NCBI RefSeq assembly: GCF_000717645.1
Contig: NZ_JNZZ01000006.1
Span: forward strand, 186,001-250,000
Reading direction: 5' to 3'
Length of the DNA: 64,000 nucleotides
DNA from: Streptomyces californicus
GTDB lineage: Bacteria > Actinomycetota > Actinomycetes > Streptomycetales > Streptomycetaceae
The stretch's first letter is position 1. Every line of letters starts with the position of its first letter. The translations under genes were made by a program, and so were the position numbers. Positions 1 through 7,727 of this stretch are shown here, piece by piece. Below the pieces are notes generated by a model. It saw nothing but the letters and a program-made list of their open reading frames with translations, did no database searches and was not told the DNA's origin.

Positions 1-125
1 GTGGAGTCCGCGACGCCCTGCTTCCCGTTGAGGACCCGGCTGACCGTCGCCTCGCTGACCGCCGCCTGTCCGGCGATGTCGGAGAGGCGGGGCGCCGCAC
101 CGGTCCTGGGCGGGGGCAGGGTCAC
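1..125 (-). CDS. LacI-family regulator, N-terminus only (runs off the window)
   Basis: The visible 41 codons read as the DNA-binding head of a LacI-family repressor. After a short proline-rich leader comes a helix-turn-helix with the recognition helix SEATVSRVLNGK, identical to that of the malR product at 5446. The proposed start is GTG at 125, which overlaps the aglA stop codon in a GTGA arrangement, so the gene looks translationally coupled as the last member of the malEFG-aglA transcript. The sugar-binding domain lies outside the window. A role in alpha-glucoside control is inferred only from position and the shared helix. Confidence 0.75.
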   Translation of the reverse strand, partial: MTLPPPRTGAAPRLSDIAGQAAVSEATVSRVLNGKQGVADS

Positions 126-1798
126 ACCGTCCACCACACCGTGGTGTCGGCGGGCAGCTCGGCCTCGGCGCCGTCCACGGTGACCGGGGAGCTGGCGAGC
201 AGCACCCGGCCGCGGGCGGCGACGCGGACCGGGGCGCCGGTGGTGTTGACGGTGCAGACGAAGCCGGGGCGGGCGAAGACGAGGACGCCCTCGGGGCCCT
301 CCAGCCACTCGACGTCCGTGCCCGCGCCGAGGCCCGGGTGGTCGCGGCGGGCGGCGATGGCGGCCCGGTACAGCTCCAGGGTGGAGCCCTCCACGCCGGT
401 CTGCGCCTCGACGGACAACTCGCCCCAGCCGGCGGGCTGCGGGAGCCAGCTGCCGCCGTCGCCGAAGCCGTACGACGTGCCCTCGCGGGTCCACGGGATC
501 GGGACGCGGCAGCCGTCGCGGAAGCCGTCCTGGCCCTCGGCGCGGAAGAACGAGGGGTCCTGGCGGGCCTCGTCGGGCAGGTCCGTGACGTCGGGCAGGC
601 CGAGCTCCTCGCCCTGGTAGACGTAGGCGGAGCCGGGCAGGGCGAGCATCAGCAGGGAGGCGGCGCGGGCACGGCGCAGCCCCAGCTCGCGGTCGCCGGG
701 GGTGCGGATCTGGGTGCCGAGGCCGGGCGGGTTGGCGAACCGGGTGGCGTGGCGGGTGACGTCGTGGTTGGAGAGCACCCAGGTGGTGGGGGCGCCGACC
801 GGGCGCATGGCGTCGAGCGAGGAGTCGATGACCGCGCGCAGCTCGGCGGCGTCCCAGGCGGTGGAGAGGTACTGGAAGTTGAACGCCTGGTGCATCTCGT
901 CGGGGCGCACGTAGTGGGCGGTGCGCTCGACGGTCGGGGTCCACGCCTCGGCGACGGCGATCCGCTCGCCGGGGTACTCGTCGAGGATGGTGCGCCAGCT
1001 TCGGTAGATCTCGTGGACGCCGTCCTGGTCGAAGAAGGGCATGACGTCGTTGCCGAGCAGCTTGAGCTGGTCGTGGGAGCCGAGGTCGGGCAGCCCCTCG
1101 GCCTTGACGAGCCCGTGGGCGACGTCCACGCGGAAGCCGTCGACGCCCATGTCGAGCCAGAAGCGCAGGATGGAGCGGAACTCGTCGGCGACGGCCGGGT
1201 GCTCCCAGTTGAAGTCGGGCTGCTCGGGGGCGAAGAGGTGGAGGTACCAGTCGCCCGGGGTGCCGTCCGGGTTCGCCGTACGGGTCCAGGCGGGGCCGCC
1301 GAAGATGGACTCCCAGTCGTTGGGCGGGAGTTCGCCGTCCGCGCCCTTGCCGGGGCGGAAGTGGTAGCGCTCGCGCAGGGCGGAGCCGGGGCCCTCGGCC
1401 AGGGCGCGCTTGAACCACTCGTGCTGGTCGGAGGAGTGGTTGGGCACCAGGTCGACGATGATGCGCAGCCCCAGGCCGTGGGCCTCGCGGATCAGCGCGT
1501 CGGCGTCCAGCAGGTTGCCGAACATCGGGTCGATGGCCCGGTAGTCGGAGACGTCGTACCCGGCGTCGGCCTGCGGGGAGGCGTAGAAGGGGCTGAGCCA
1601 GACCGCGTCGACGCCCAGGTCCTTCAGGTGGGGCAGACGGGCGGTGACGCCGGGAAGGTCGCCCATGCCGTCGCCGTTGCCGTCGGCGAAGCTCCGCGGA
1701 TAGACCTGGTAGATCACCGCGTCCTGCCACCAGCCGGTGCGGTGGACCGGGGCGTCGTCGGACGTGCCGGTGGAGGGGGCAGCGAGGTGCTGGGTCAT
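122..1798 (-). CDS. aglA: GH13 alpha-glucosidase (AglA-like)
   Basis: A 558-residue cytoplasmic glycoside hydrolase family 13 enzyme, of normal length for oligo-1,6-/alpha-glucosidases and with no signal peptide. It would hydrolyse maltose or malto-oligosaccharides imported by the transporter encoded just upstream. Visible signatures are QVYPRSF near residue 31, DLVPNHS near 116, GFRVDVAH with the nucleophile Asp about 225, VAEAW with the acid/base Glu about 284, and SNHD about 343-346. It lies 117 bases after malG on the same strand, so it is probably the fourth gene of the mal operon. A trehalose- or isomaltose-type specificity cannot be excluded. Confidence 0.9.
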   Translation of the reverse strand: MTQHLAAPSTGTSDDAPVHRTGWWQDAVIYQVYPRSFADGNGDGMGDLPGVTARLPHLKDLGVDAVWLSPFYASPQADAGYDVSDYRAIDPMFGNLLDADALIREAHGLGLRIIVDLVPNHSSDQHEWFKRALAEGPGSALRERYHFRPGKGADGELPPNDWESIFGGPAWTRTANPDGTPGDWYLHLFAPEQPDFNWEHPAVADEFRSILRFWLDMGVDGFRVDVAHGLVKAEGLPDLGSHDQLKLLGNDVMPFFDQDGVHEIYRSWRTILDEYPGERIAVAEAWTPTVERTAHYVRPDEMHQAFNFQYLSTAWDAAELRAVIDSSLDAMRPVGAPTTWVLSNHDVTRHATRFANPPGLGTQIRTPGDRELGLRRARAASLLMLALPGSAYVYQGEELGLPDVTDLPDEARQDPSFFRAEGQDGFRDGCRVPIPWTREGTSYGFGDGGSWLPQPAGWGELSVEAQTGVEGSTLELYRAAIAARRDHPGLGAGTDVEWLEGPEGVLVFARPGFVCTVNTTGAPVRVAARGRVLLASSPVTVDGAEAELPADTTVWWTV

Positions 1799-1915
1799 GT
1801 CGTCCCTGGGGTGTCTGGGTGGGGAGCGGCGCCGGTGACCGGGTCGGGGTGTCCGGCGCCGCCGTGCCGGGTGCGGTGGTGCGTACGGGTGCTGGTGCGG
1901 GTGGCCAGGGGTCTC

Positions 1916-2794
1916 TCAGCCCTTGACGGCTCCGGCGGACATGCCGGTGACCAGGTGCTTCTGGGCGAAGAGGAACACCAGGGCGGCCGGGATGGCGATG
2001 AGGACGGAGGCCGCGGTCATGGGTCCCCACTGGGCCCCGTACTGGTTGACGAACTTCTGGAGTCCGCCGGCCAGGGTGAGGTTCTCGTCGCCGACCAGGA
2101 AGGCGGAGGCGTAGGCCACTTCGCCCCAGGCGGTGATGAAGGAGTAGAACGCGGTGACCGCGAGGCCCGGCTTGGCCAGCGGCAGGATGAGCCGGAAGAA
2201 CGTGCCGAACGGGGTGAGCCCGTCGACCTCGCCCGACTCGTCGATCTCGCGCGGGATGGTGTCGAAGAAGCCCTTCATCATCCAGGCGCAGAACGGGACC
2301 GAGATGGTGAGGTAGGTGATGACGAGTCCGGCGGGCTGGTTGAGCAGTCCGAGGCTCGACATGATGTTGTAGATCGGCACGATGAGGACGGCGACCGGGA
2401 ACATCTGGGTGACCAGCAGCGTCCACATCAGCCCGCGCTTGCCGGGGAAGCGGAAGCGGCTGACGGCGTATCCGGTGGTGGCGGCGACGAAGACGCCGAT
2501 CACGGTGGAGAGCGCGGAGATGATGACGGAGTTGGCGAACCAGTTGAGGAACTCGGTGTCGCGGATGAGGTTCGTGTAGTTGACGAACGTGGTCTCGCGG
2601 AAGAAGTCCGTGGTGGTCGCGTACTTGGCGGGCTTGAGCGAGGTCAGCAGCACCCACAGCACCGGGAAGACCGCGATCACCGACGCGATGATCAGGGTGA
2701 GGTGGAGTCCGACGGAGGCGAGCGGGGAGCGCTCGCCGCGCAGCCGGACCTTGCGCGCGGCGTGCCGGGCGGGGGTTTCGGTCGCGGTGGTCAC
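1916..2794 (-). CDS. malG: Sugar ABC transporter permease MalG
   Basis: Inner-membrane permease (292 residues, about six membrane segments) of the MalFG/CUT1 type, with the cytoplasmic coupling-loop motif DESGEVDG...LP near residue 195. GTG at 2794 is chosen because it overlaps the malF stop as GTGA, while an upstream in-frame extension would run into malF. The first residues (VTTATETPARHAARK) form a short cytoplasmic tail. Together with MalE and MalF it would import maltose or maltodextrin. No ATPase gene is present here; in Streptomyces the shared ATPase MsiK usually serves such systems. Confidence 0.92.
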   Translation of the reverse strand: MTTATETPARHAARKVRLRGERSPLASVGLHLTLIIASVIAVFPVLWVLLTSLKPAKYATTTDFFRETTFVNYTNLIRDTEFLNWFANSVIISALSTVIGVFVAATTGYAVSRFRFPGKRGLMWTLLVTQMFPVAVLIVPIYNIMSSLGLLNQPAGLVITYLTISVPFCAWMMKGFFDTIPREIDESGEVDGLTPFGTFFRLILPLAKPGLAVTAFYSFITAWGEVAYASAFLVGDENLTLAGGLQKFVNQYGAQWGPMTAASVLIAIPAALVFLFAQKHLVTGMSAGAVKG

Positions 2795-3810
2795 CAGTTG
2801 TCTCCCTGGGAGCGCAGGACCCGCCGGTAGACGACGGCGAAGACCATCAGGAGGGCGAGGATCAGCACACCCCACGTGGAGGACTGCGCGTAGTCGCGCG
2901 GGCTGATCTCGAAGGAGAACTTGTACGCCTGGGTCACCAGGATCTGGGTCGCCTCACCGGGTCCGCCGCGGGTCAGCAGGAAGATCACCGGGAACATGTT
3001 GAAGGTCCAGATGGTGGAGAGCAGGATCACCGTGGTGGAGACCGGGCGCAGTCCGGGGAGCGTGATGTGGCGGAAGCGCTGCCAGGCGGTCGCGCCGTCC
3101 ATCTCGGCCGCCTCGTACTGCTCGGAGGGGATGGACTGGAGGCCGCCGAGGAGGGCGACCATCATGAACGGGATGCCGAGCCAGACGTTGACGGCGATGA
3201 CCGCGAACTTGGCCCAGCCCGGGTCGTTCAGCCACGGCACGGCGTCGATGCCGGCGCCGCCGAGGATCTTGTTGAGCAGGCCGCGCTCCTCGTTGTAGAG
3301 GAAGCGCCAGGCGAAGACGGAGACGAAGCCGGGGATGGCCCAGGGCAGGATGAGGGCCATGCGGTAGGCGGAGCGCCCCGCGATGCGGCGGTTGAGGATG
3401 TTCGCCAGGGCCATGCCGAGGACGAACGTGATGCTCACACAGGAGACCGTCCACACCAGTGTCCAGCCGAGCGTGCCGAGGAACTGCGAGCCGGTCAGCG
3501 CGTCGACGTAGTTGTCGGCGCCGACGAACTCGTAGGTGGCGGGGATCTCGTTGACCCCGATGGAGCGGGCGACGTTGCGCTCGTCGGCGTCGGTCATCGA
3601 GAGGTAGATGCCGCGGACCAGCGGGTAGCCGATGATCACGCCGATCACGACGACGACCGGGGCGACCATGGCCCAGGCGTACCAGTGGACCGACAGGGCG
3701 CGCCGCAGGCGGCCGGGGGTCGGCAGTGGGGTGCCAGTGCCGCGGCTCCGGCCGCGGGCGGTGTGCTCGCCCGCGGCCTTCACCACCGACTGGCTGGTGT
3801 GGACAGCCAT
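2791..3810 (-). CDS. malF: Sugar ABC transporter permease MalF
   Basis: Permease partner of MalG (339 residues). A cytoplasmic N-terminal tail is followed by about six to seven membrane segments and the canonical EAA loop EAAEMDGATAWQRF...LP. ATG at 3810 is preferred: it has an AGGAAGG ribosome site about 12 bases upstream and starts 19 bases after malE ends, whereas a longer reading would overlap the malE 3' end. The 4-base overlap with malG suggests coupled translation of the two subunits. It should form the MalFG channel that accepts substrate from the MalE lipoprotein. Confidence 0.92.
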   Translation of the reverse strand: MAVHTSQSVVKAAGEHTARGRSRGTGTPLPTPGRLRRALSVHWYAWAMVAPVVVVIGVIIGYPLVRGIYLSMTDADERNVARSIGVNEIPATYEFVGADNYVDALTGSQFLGTLGWTLVWTVSCVSITFVLGMALANILNRRIAGRSAYRMALILPWAIPGFVSVFAWRFLYNEERGLLNKILGGAGIDAVPWLNDPGWAKFAVIAVNVWLGIPFMMVALLGGLQSIPSEQYEAAEMDGATAWQRFRHITLPGLRPVSTTVILLSTIWTFNMFPVIFLLTRGGPGEATQILVTQAYKFSFEISPRDYAQSSTWGVLILALLMVFAVVYRRVLRSQGDNW

Positions 3811-3829
3811 CAGTCGGCCAACCTTCCTG

Positions 3830-5101
3830 TTACTTCCAGCCCTCGAGGAGCTTGCGGTAGGAGTCACCGGTGGCCTTGGCGGCCTTCTCCGGCGTGGTCT
3901 GGCCGGTGAGGACCTTGGTGTACTCGACGCGCAGCGGCTCGAAGAGGCTGCCGCCCTCGGGGATCCAGGGGCGCTCGACGGCGGTCTCGACGACCGGCTT
4001 GAAGAAGCCGACGATCTCGCTGTCGACCGCTTCCTTCTTGGCGTACGCGGAGGTGCGGGTGGGCAGCAGGTTCAGCTCGCCGGCGGCGGTGGCCTGGCTG
4101 TCCACGGACGTCATGTACTCGACGAAGGCGTAGGAGGCCTCCAGGTTCTTGGAGCCCGCGTAGACGGCGAGGTTGTGACCGCCCTGCGGGGCGCCCTGGG
4201 CGGAGGAGCCGGCCGGGACAGGGGCGACGCCCAGGTTGTCCTTGTCCGTGAACTCCTTGCCGGTCAGGGTGTCGGCGACGGCCCAGGGGCCGTTGACCAT
4301 CATCGCGACGTCGCCGTTCTTGAACGCCTGCATCATGTTCTCCCAGCCGTCCGAGGCGTCCGTCTTCGCGGTGCCGTCGTCGACCAGTTCCTTGACCGCC
4401 TTGAACGCCTTGACGCCCTCGGGCTTGTCGATGGTGACGGTCTTGGAGGAGGCGTCGACCATGTCGCCGCCCTCGCCGTACAGGAAGGAGAGGAAGTAGT
4501 ACGGGTCGTCGCCGCGCAGGTAGAGGCCGGTCTTGCCGGTCTTGTCCTTGATCTTCTTGGCGACGGTCTTGAGGTCGTCCAGGTCGGCGGGCGCGTCGAC
4601 GCCGGCCTCCTTGAACATCTTCTTGTTGTAGAAGACGCCCATGGAGTCGATGACCTGCGGAACGGCGAAGGTCTTGCCGTCGTACTTGGTCGAGGCCACG
4701 GCCTGCTTGAGGAAGTCGTCCTGGTTCTTGAGGGCGGCGGTGCCGTCCAGTGGGGCCAGGTAGCCGAGGTTGGCGAAGTCCGGCGTCCAGGCGACCTCGG
4801 AGCGGATCACGTCGGGGGCGCCGTCGCCGGCCTGGGCGGCGTTCTTGAACTTGTTCTGCGCCTCGCCGAAGGGGACGTTGACGTACTTGACGTCGACCTT
4901 CGGGTGCTGCTTCTCGAAGCCCTCGGCCAGCTTCTTGAAGACCTTGTCCTCGCTGCCGACGCTGGAGGTGTCCCACCAGGTCACCGTGCCGGAGAGCTCG
5001 CCCGAGCTCTTGCCGCCGCCGGACTCGTCGTCGCTGCCGCAGGCGGTCGCCGCGAGCGCCAGGGCCGCGACCAGGGCGGTGGCCGTTATGCCACGTCGCA
5101 T
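3830..5101 (-). CDS. malE: Maltose/maltodextrin-binding lipoprotein MalE
   Basis: Solute-binding protein of 423 residues. The N-terminus MRRGITATALVAALALAATAC is a lipoprotein signal with its lipid-accepting Cys at residue 21. A Ser/Gly-rich linker follows, then the bacterial extracellular solute-binding family 1 fold (VTWWDTS near 40, FAVPQVIDSMGVFYNK near 143). It would be anchored outside the membrane and pass alpha-glucosides to MalFG. It is the first gene of the operon and is divergent from malR. Position and family favour maltose/maltodextrin, but substrate cannot be read from sequence alone. Confidence 0.9.
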   Translation of the reverse strand: MRRGITATALVAALALAATACGSDDESGGGKSSGELSGTVTWWDTSSVGSEDKVFKKLAEGFEKQHPKVDVKYVNVPFGEAQNKFKNAAQAGDGAPDVIRSEVAWTPDFANLGYLAPLDGTAALKNQDDFLKQAVASTKYDGKTFAVPQVIDSMGVFYNKKMFKEAGVDAPADLDDLKTVAKKIKDKTGKTGLYLRGDDPYYFLSFLYGEGGDMVDASSKTVTIDKPEGVKAFKAVKELVDDGTAKTDASDGWENMMQAFKNGDVAMMVNGPWAVADTLTGKEFTDKDNLGVAPVPAGSSAQGAPQGGHNLAVYAGSKNLEASYAFVEYMTSVDSQATAAGELNLLPTRTSAYAKKEAVDSEIVGFFKPVVETAVERPWIPEGGSLFEPLRVEYTKVLTGQTTPEKAAKATGDSYRKLLEGWK

Positions 5102-5185
5102 CTGAACTCCTTCAACTGCCGTACCGCTCCGTCGCGGCGCCGGGTCGACGTGAACGTAACAAGGATGAAAGACGACCGAAAGACT

Positions 5186-5204
5186 TTGCGGAAGATTTCT
5201 GCAA
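5186..5204. promoter_or_regulatory. Candidate MalR operator upstream of malE
   Basis: TTGCGGAAGATTTCTGCAA is an imperfect 19-bp palindrome matching at 7 of 9 position pairs. It lies about 85 bases upstream of the malE start in the malE-malR divergent region. Palindromes with TTGC/GCAA ends are common for LacI-family repressors, so MalR binding is the natural inference. Confidence 0.55.
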
Positions 5205-5343
5205 GCGCTGGTGATCGTTACATTCGCGTGTCCTCAAGGTTGCCGTCAACCCCCTTGACGCGGCCCGCTCGCCCCTGGCAGCGCAGGCGGGAAGGGGTGT
5301 GAGCACAGGGCGACGGCGTGAGCGCGGTGCGCGATCCGCTCTC

Positions 5344-5358
5344 GCAAGTCCTTGCAAG
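5344..5358. promoter_or_regulatory. Overlapping TTGCAAG-type palindromes upstream of malR
   Basis: GCAAGTCCTTGC (two perfect 5-base arms) overlaps the perfect palindrome CTTGCAAG, and a further GTTGCC half-site follows. The cluster is about 90 bases before the malR start and resembles the half-sites of the malE-side palindrome, suggesting autoregulation. The rest of the 5102-5445 gap holds the two divergent promoter areas, with no other feature seen. Confidence 0.4.
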
Positions 5359-5445
5359 ACGTTGCCGGAAAGCGGCTTCCGGCCTCCCTCCGCACCGCCC
5401 CGCGCACAGTGGGCAATCCGACACGGGCCCGGTACAGTCCGGTCC

Positions 5446-6489
5446 ATGACCGCACGGCTTGCCGATATCGCAACTCAGGCGGGGGTCAGCGAAGCAACGG
5501 TCAGCCGGGTCCTGAACGGCAAGCCCGGAGTCGCGGCGGCCACCCGCGAATCCGTCCTCGCGGCGCTCGACGTCCTCGGCTACGAACGCCCGGTGCGGCT
5601 GCGCCGGCGCAGCGCGGGGCTGGTCGGACTGATCACCCCGGAGCTGGAGAACCCGATCTTCCCGGCGCTGGCCCAGGTCATCGGCCAGGCGCTGACCCGG
5701 CAGGGCTACACCCCGGTGCTGGCGACCCAGACACCCGGCGGCTCCACCGAGGACGAACTCACCGAGATGCTGGTGGACCGGGGCGTCTCCGGCATCATCT
5801 TCGTCTCCGGGCTGCACGCGGACACCTCGGCCGACATGCAGCGCTACGAGCAACTGCGCGGCCAGGGCGTCCCCTTCGTCCTGGTGAACGGCTTCTCCGC
5901 CAAGGTGCGCGCCCCGTTCATCTCCCCGGACGACCGGGCGGCGATGCGCCTGGCGGTGACGCACCTGGTGGCGCTCGGCCACACCCGGATCGGCCTGGCG
6001 GTCGGCCCGAAGCGCTTCGTCCCCGTCCTGCGCAAGATCGAGGGCTTCCACGCGACGATGCGGGAGCAGCTCGGTCTGACGCCGGACGAGGTGGAGGAGT
6101 TGGTCCAGCACTCCCTGTACACGCTGGAGGGCGGCCAGGCCGCCGCCTCCGCCCTGATGGAGCGCGGCTGCACGGCGGTCGTGTGCGCGAGCGACATGAT
6201 GGCGCTCGGCGCGATCCGCGCGGCCCGCAGGCTCGCGCGGGAGGTCCCCCGGGACCTCTCCGTGGTCGGCTACGACGACTCCCCGCTCATAGCGTTCACG
6301 GACCCGCCGCTGACGACGATCCGGCAGCCGGTGACGGCGATGGGCCAGGCCGCCGTCCGCACGCTCCTGGAGGAGATCGGCGGAACCCCGGCTCCGCACA
6401 GCGAGTTCGTCTTCATGCCCGAGCTGGTGGTCCGCGGTTCGACCGCGGCGGGGCCCGCGGGCGGCTCAGGGGCGACGTCTCGTCCTTGA
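5446..6489 (+). CDS. malR: LacI-family maltose regulator MalR
   Basis: A 347-residue LacI/GalR-family repressor. The N-terminal helix-turn-helix (LADIATQAGVSEATVSRVLN, residues about 5-24) and hinge lead to a periplasmic-binding-protein-like effector domain from about residue 60 (LVGLITPELENPIFPALAQ...). It is divergent from malE, the usual place for the pathway repressor. ATG at 5446 puts the helix-turn-helix at the start, as in the family. Its recognition helix is the same as in the partial regulator at 1-125, so the two may share operators. Confidence 0.9.
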   Translation: MTARLADIATQAGVSEATVSRVLNGKPGVAAATRESVLAALDVLGYERPVRLRRRSAGLVGLITPELENPIFPALAQVIGQALTRQGYTPVLATQTPGGSTEDELTEMLVDRGVSGIIFVSGLHADTSADMQRYEQLRGQGVPFVLVNGFSAKVRAPFISPDDRAAMRLAVTHLVALGHTRIGLAVGPKRFVPVLRKIEGFHATMREQLGLTPDEVEELVQHSLYTLEGGQAAASALMERGCTAVVCASDMMALGAIRAARRLAREVPRDLSVVGYDDSPLIAFTDPPLTTIRQPVTAMGQAAVRTLLEEIGGTPAPHSEFVFMPELVVRGSTAAGPAGGSGATSRP

Positions 6490-6547
6490 GTCGCAGGAGG
6501 TGCGACCCGAACCCGACCGGAGGATGATCGAGGGCAGGGGAATCTCT

Positions 6548-7567
6548 ATGGAAGACTCTCTGCCTATGGGTGAAACACAGGTCACAGCGCAGGAAGGCCG
6601 GTCGGCGGCCGGTCCTTCACCCATCGCGGCCGAGGCGGTCACCGATACCGCCACCGCGTCCACCACCACTCCCCCGGCGCCCGGAACGTCCGGTTCGGAG
6701 TCGGCTCCCGGGCCCGGCGCGACACCGGCCCCCGGCTCCGGTACGACACCGGTCTCCGGCTCCGGCACGACCGGTTGGCGGGCCCGCTTCCGCTCGCTGC
6801 GGAGGGTCCGCCGCCCCCGGCTCTGGTTCGAGATCCTGCTCATCGCGGTCAGTTACTGGCTGTACTCGCTCGTGCGCAACGCCGTACCGGAGCAGAAGGC
6901 CCAGGCACTGCGCAACGCGGACTGGATCTGGTCGGCGGAGAAGTCGCTCGGCCTCGCCTTCGAGGAATCGGTCAACCACGCGGTGAACTCCGTGACCTGG
7001 CTGATCGTGTCGATGAACTACTACTACGCGACGCTGCACTTCGTCGTGACCATCGGCGTCCTCGTCTGGCTGTTCCGCCGCCATCCGGGCCGTTACGCGG
7101 CGACGCGTCTGGTCCTCTTCGCGACGACGGCCGTGGCGCTGCTGGGCTACTACCTCTACCCGCTGGCGCCGCCGCGTCTGATGAACGGCGCGAACTTCAT
7201 CGACACCGTCCTCGTGCACGAGACGTGGGGTTCGATGGCCTCGGGCAACTTCAAGAACATGTCGAACCAGTACGCGGCGATGCCGTCGATGCACATCGGC
7301 TGGTCCCTCTGGTGCGGCCTGACGATCTTCGCCCTGGCCACCGCGCCCTGGGCCCGCATCCTGGGTCTGCTCTACCCGACGCTCACCCTGGTCGTCATCG
7401 TGGCCACCGCCAACCACTTCTGGCTGGACGCGGTGGGCGGCATGGCCTGCCTGGCCTTCGGCTACGCGGTCTCCCGCGCCTGGTACGGCTCACTGCCGCA
7501 CCACCTGCCGCGGTGGGTGCCGAACAGCGAAAGCCGCCTGAGGGTGCTGGGCGGACGGAGAAGCTGA
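6548..7567 (+). CDS. PAP2-superfamily membrane protein (AUR1/inositol-phosphorylceramide-synthase-like)
   Basis: A 339-residue integral membrane protein. The first ~75 residues are low-complexity (Pro, Gly, Ser, Thr) and cytoplasmic, and about six membrane segments follow. The acid phosphatase/transferase motifs are present: AMPSMHIGW around residue 245-253 and ANHFWLDAVGG near 288, giving the SxH...HxxxD catalytic pattern of the PAP2_3 group. It probably acts on a phospholipid or polyprenyl phosphate at the outer membrane face; the substrate is unknown. ATG at 6548 follows a GAGGGCAGGGGA ribosome site. Confidence 0.8.
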   Translation: MEDSLPMGETQVTAQEGRSAAGPSPIAAEAVTDTATASTTTPPAPGTSGSESAPGPGATPAPGSGTTPVSGSGTTGWRARFRSLRRVRRPRLWFEILLIAVSYWLYSLVRNAVPEQKAQALRNADWIWSAEKSLGLAFEESVNHAVNSVTWLIVSMNYYYATLHFVVTIGVLVWLFRRHPGRYAATRLVLFATTAVALLGYYLYPLAPPRLMNGANFIDTVLVHETWGSMASGNFKNMSNQYAAMPSMHIGWSLWCGLTIFALATAPWARILGLLYPTLTLVVIVATANHFWLDAVGGMACLAFGYAVSRAWYGSLPHHLPRWVPNSESRLRVLGGRRS

Positions 7568-7573
7568 GGACGG

Positions 7574-7622
7574 CCTTCCGGCGCTTGAGGACGTCCTTCC
7601 CAGCCCCTCCGGCGTTTGAGGA
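7574..7622. repeat. Two copies of a dispersed GGCGYTTGAGGA repeat
   Basis: Between the convergent PAP2 and glnE genes are CCTTCCGGCGCTTGAGGA and, directly after, a 23-base copy with the core CCCCTCCGGCGTTTGAGGA. Both are reverse-orientation relatives of the repeats at 27530-28095 and 44978-45088. G/C-rich hairpin sequence follows up to the glnE end and probably serves as a two-way terminator. Confidence 0.7.
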
Positions 7623-7727
7623 GCGGGGTCCGGGGCGGAGCCCCGCGAGGGCCCCGGCAGGGCCGCCCGCCCCCACGGGCCACCCGGCGGAGCCGGGGGC
7701 GCAGCCCCCGCCCGGGGCCGGGGCGCC

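Noticed and set aside
338..2830. Very long plus-strand open frame (about 830 codons) across aglA and malG
   Set aside because: It is antisense to genes with clear families and motifs; long antisense frames are expected at this G+C content, and its product is low-complexity Gly/Val/Glu/Asp.
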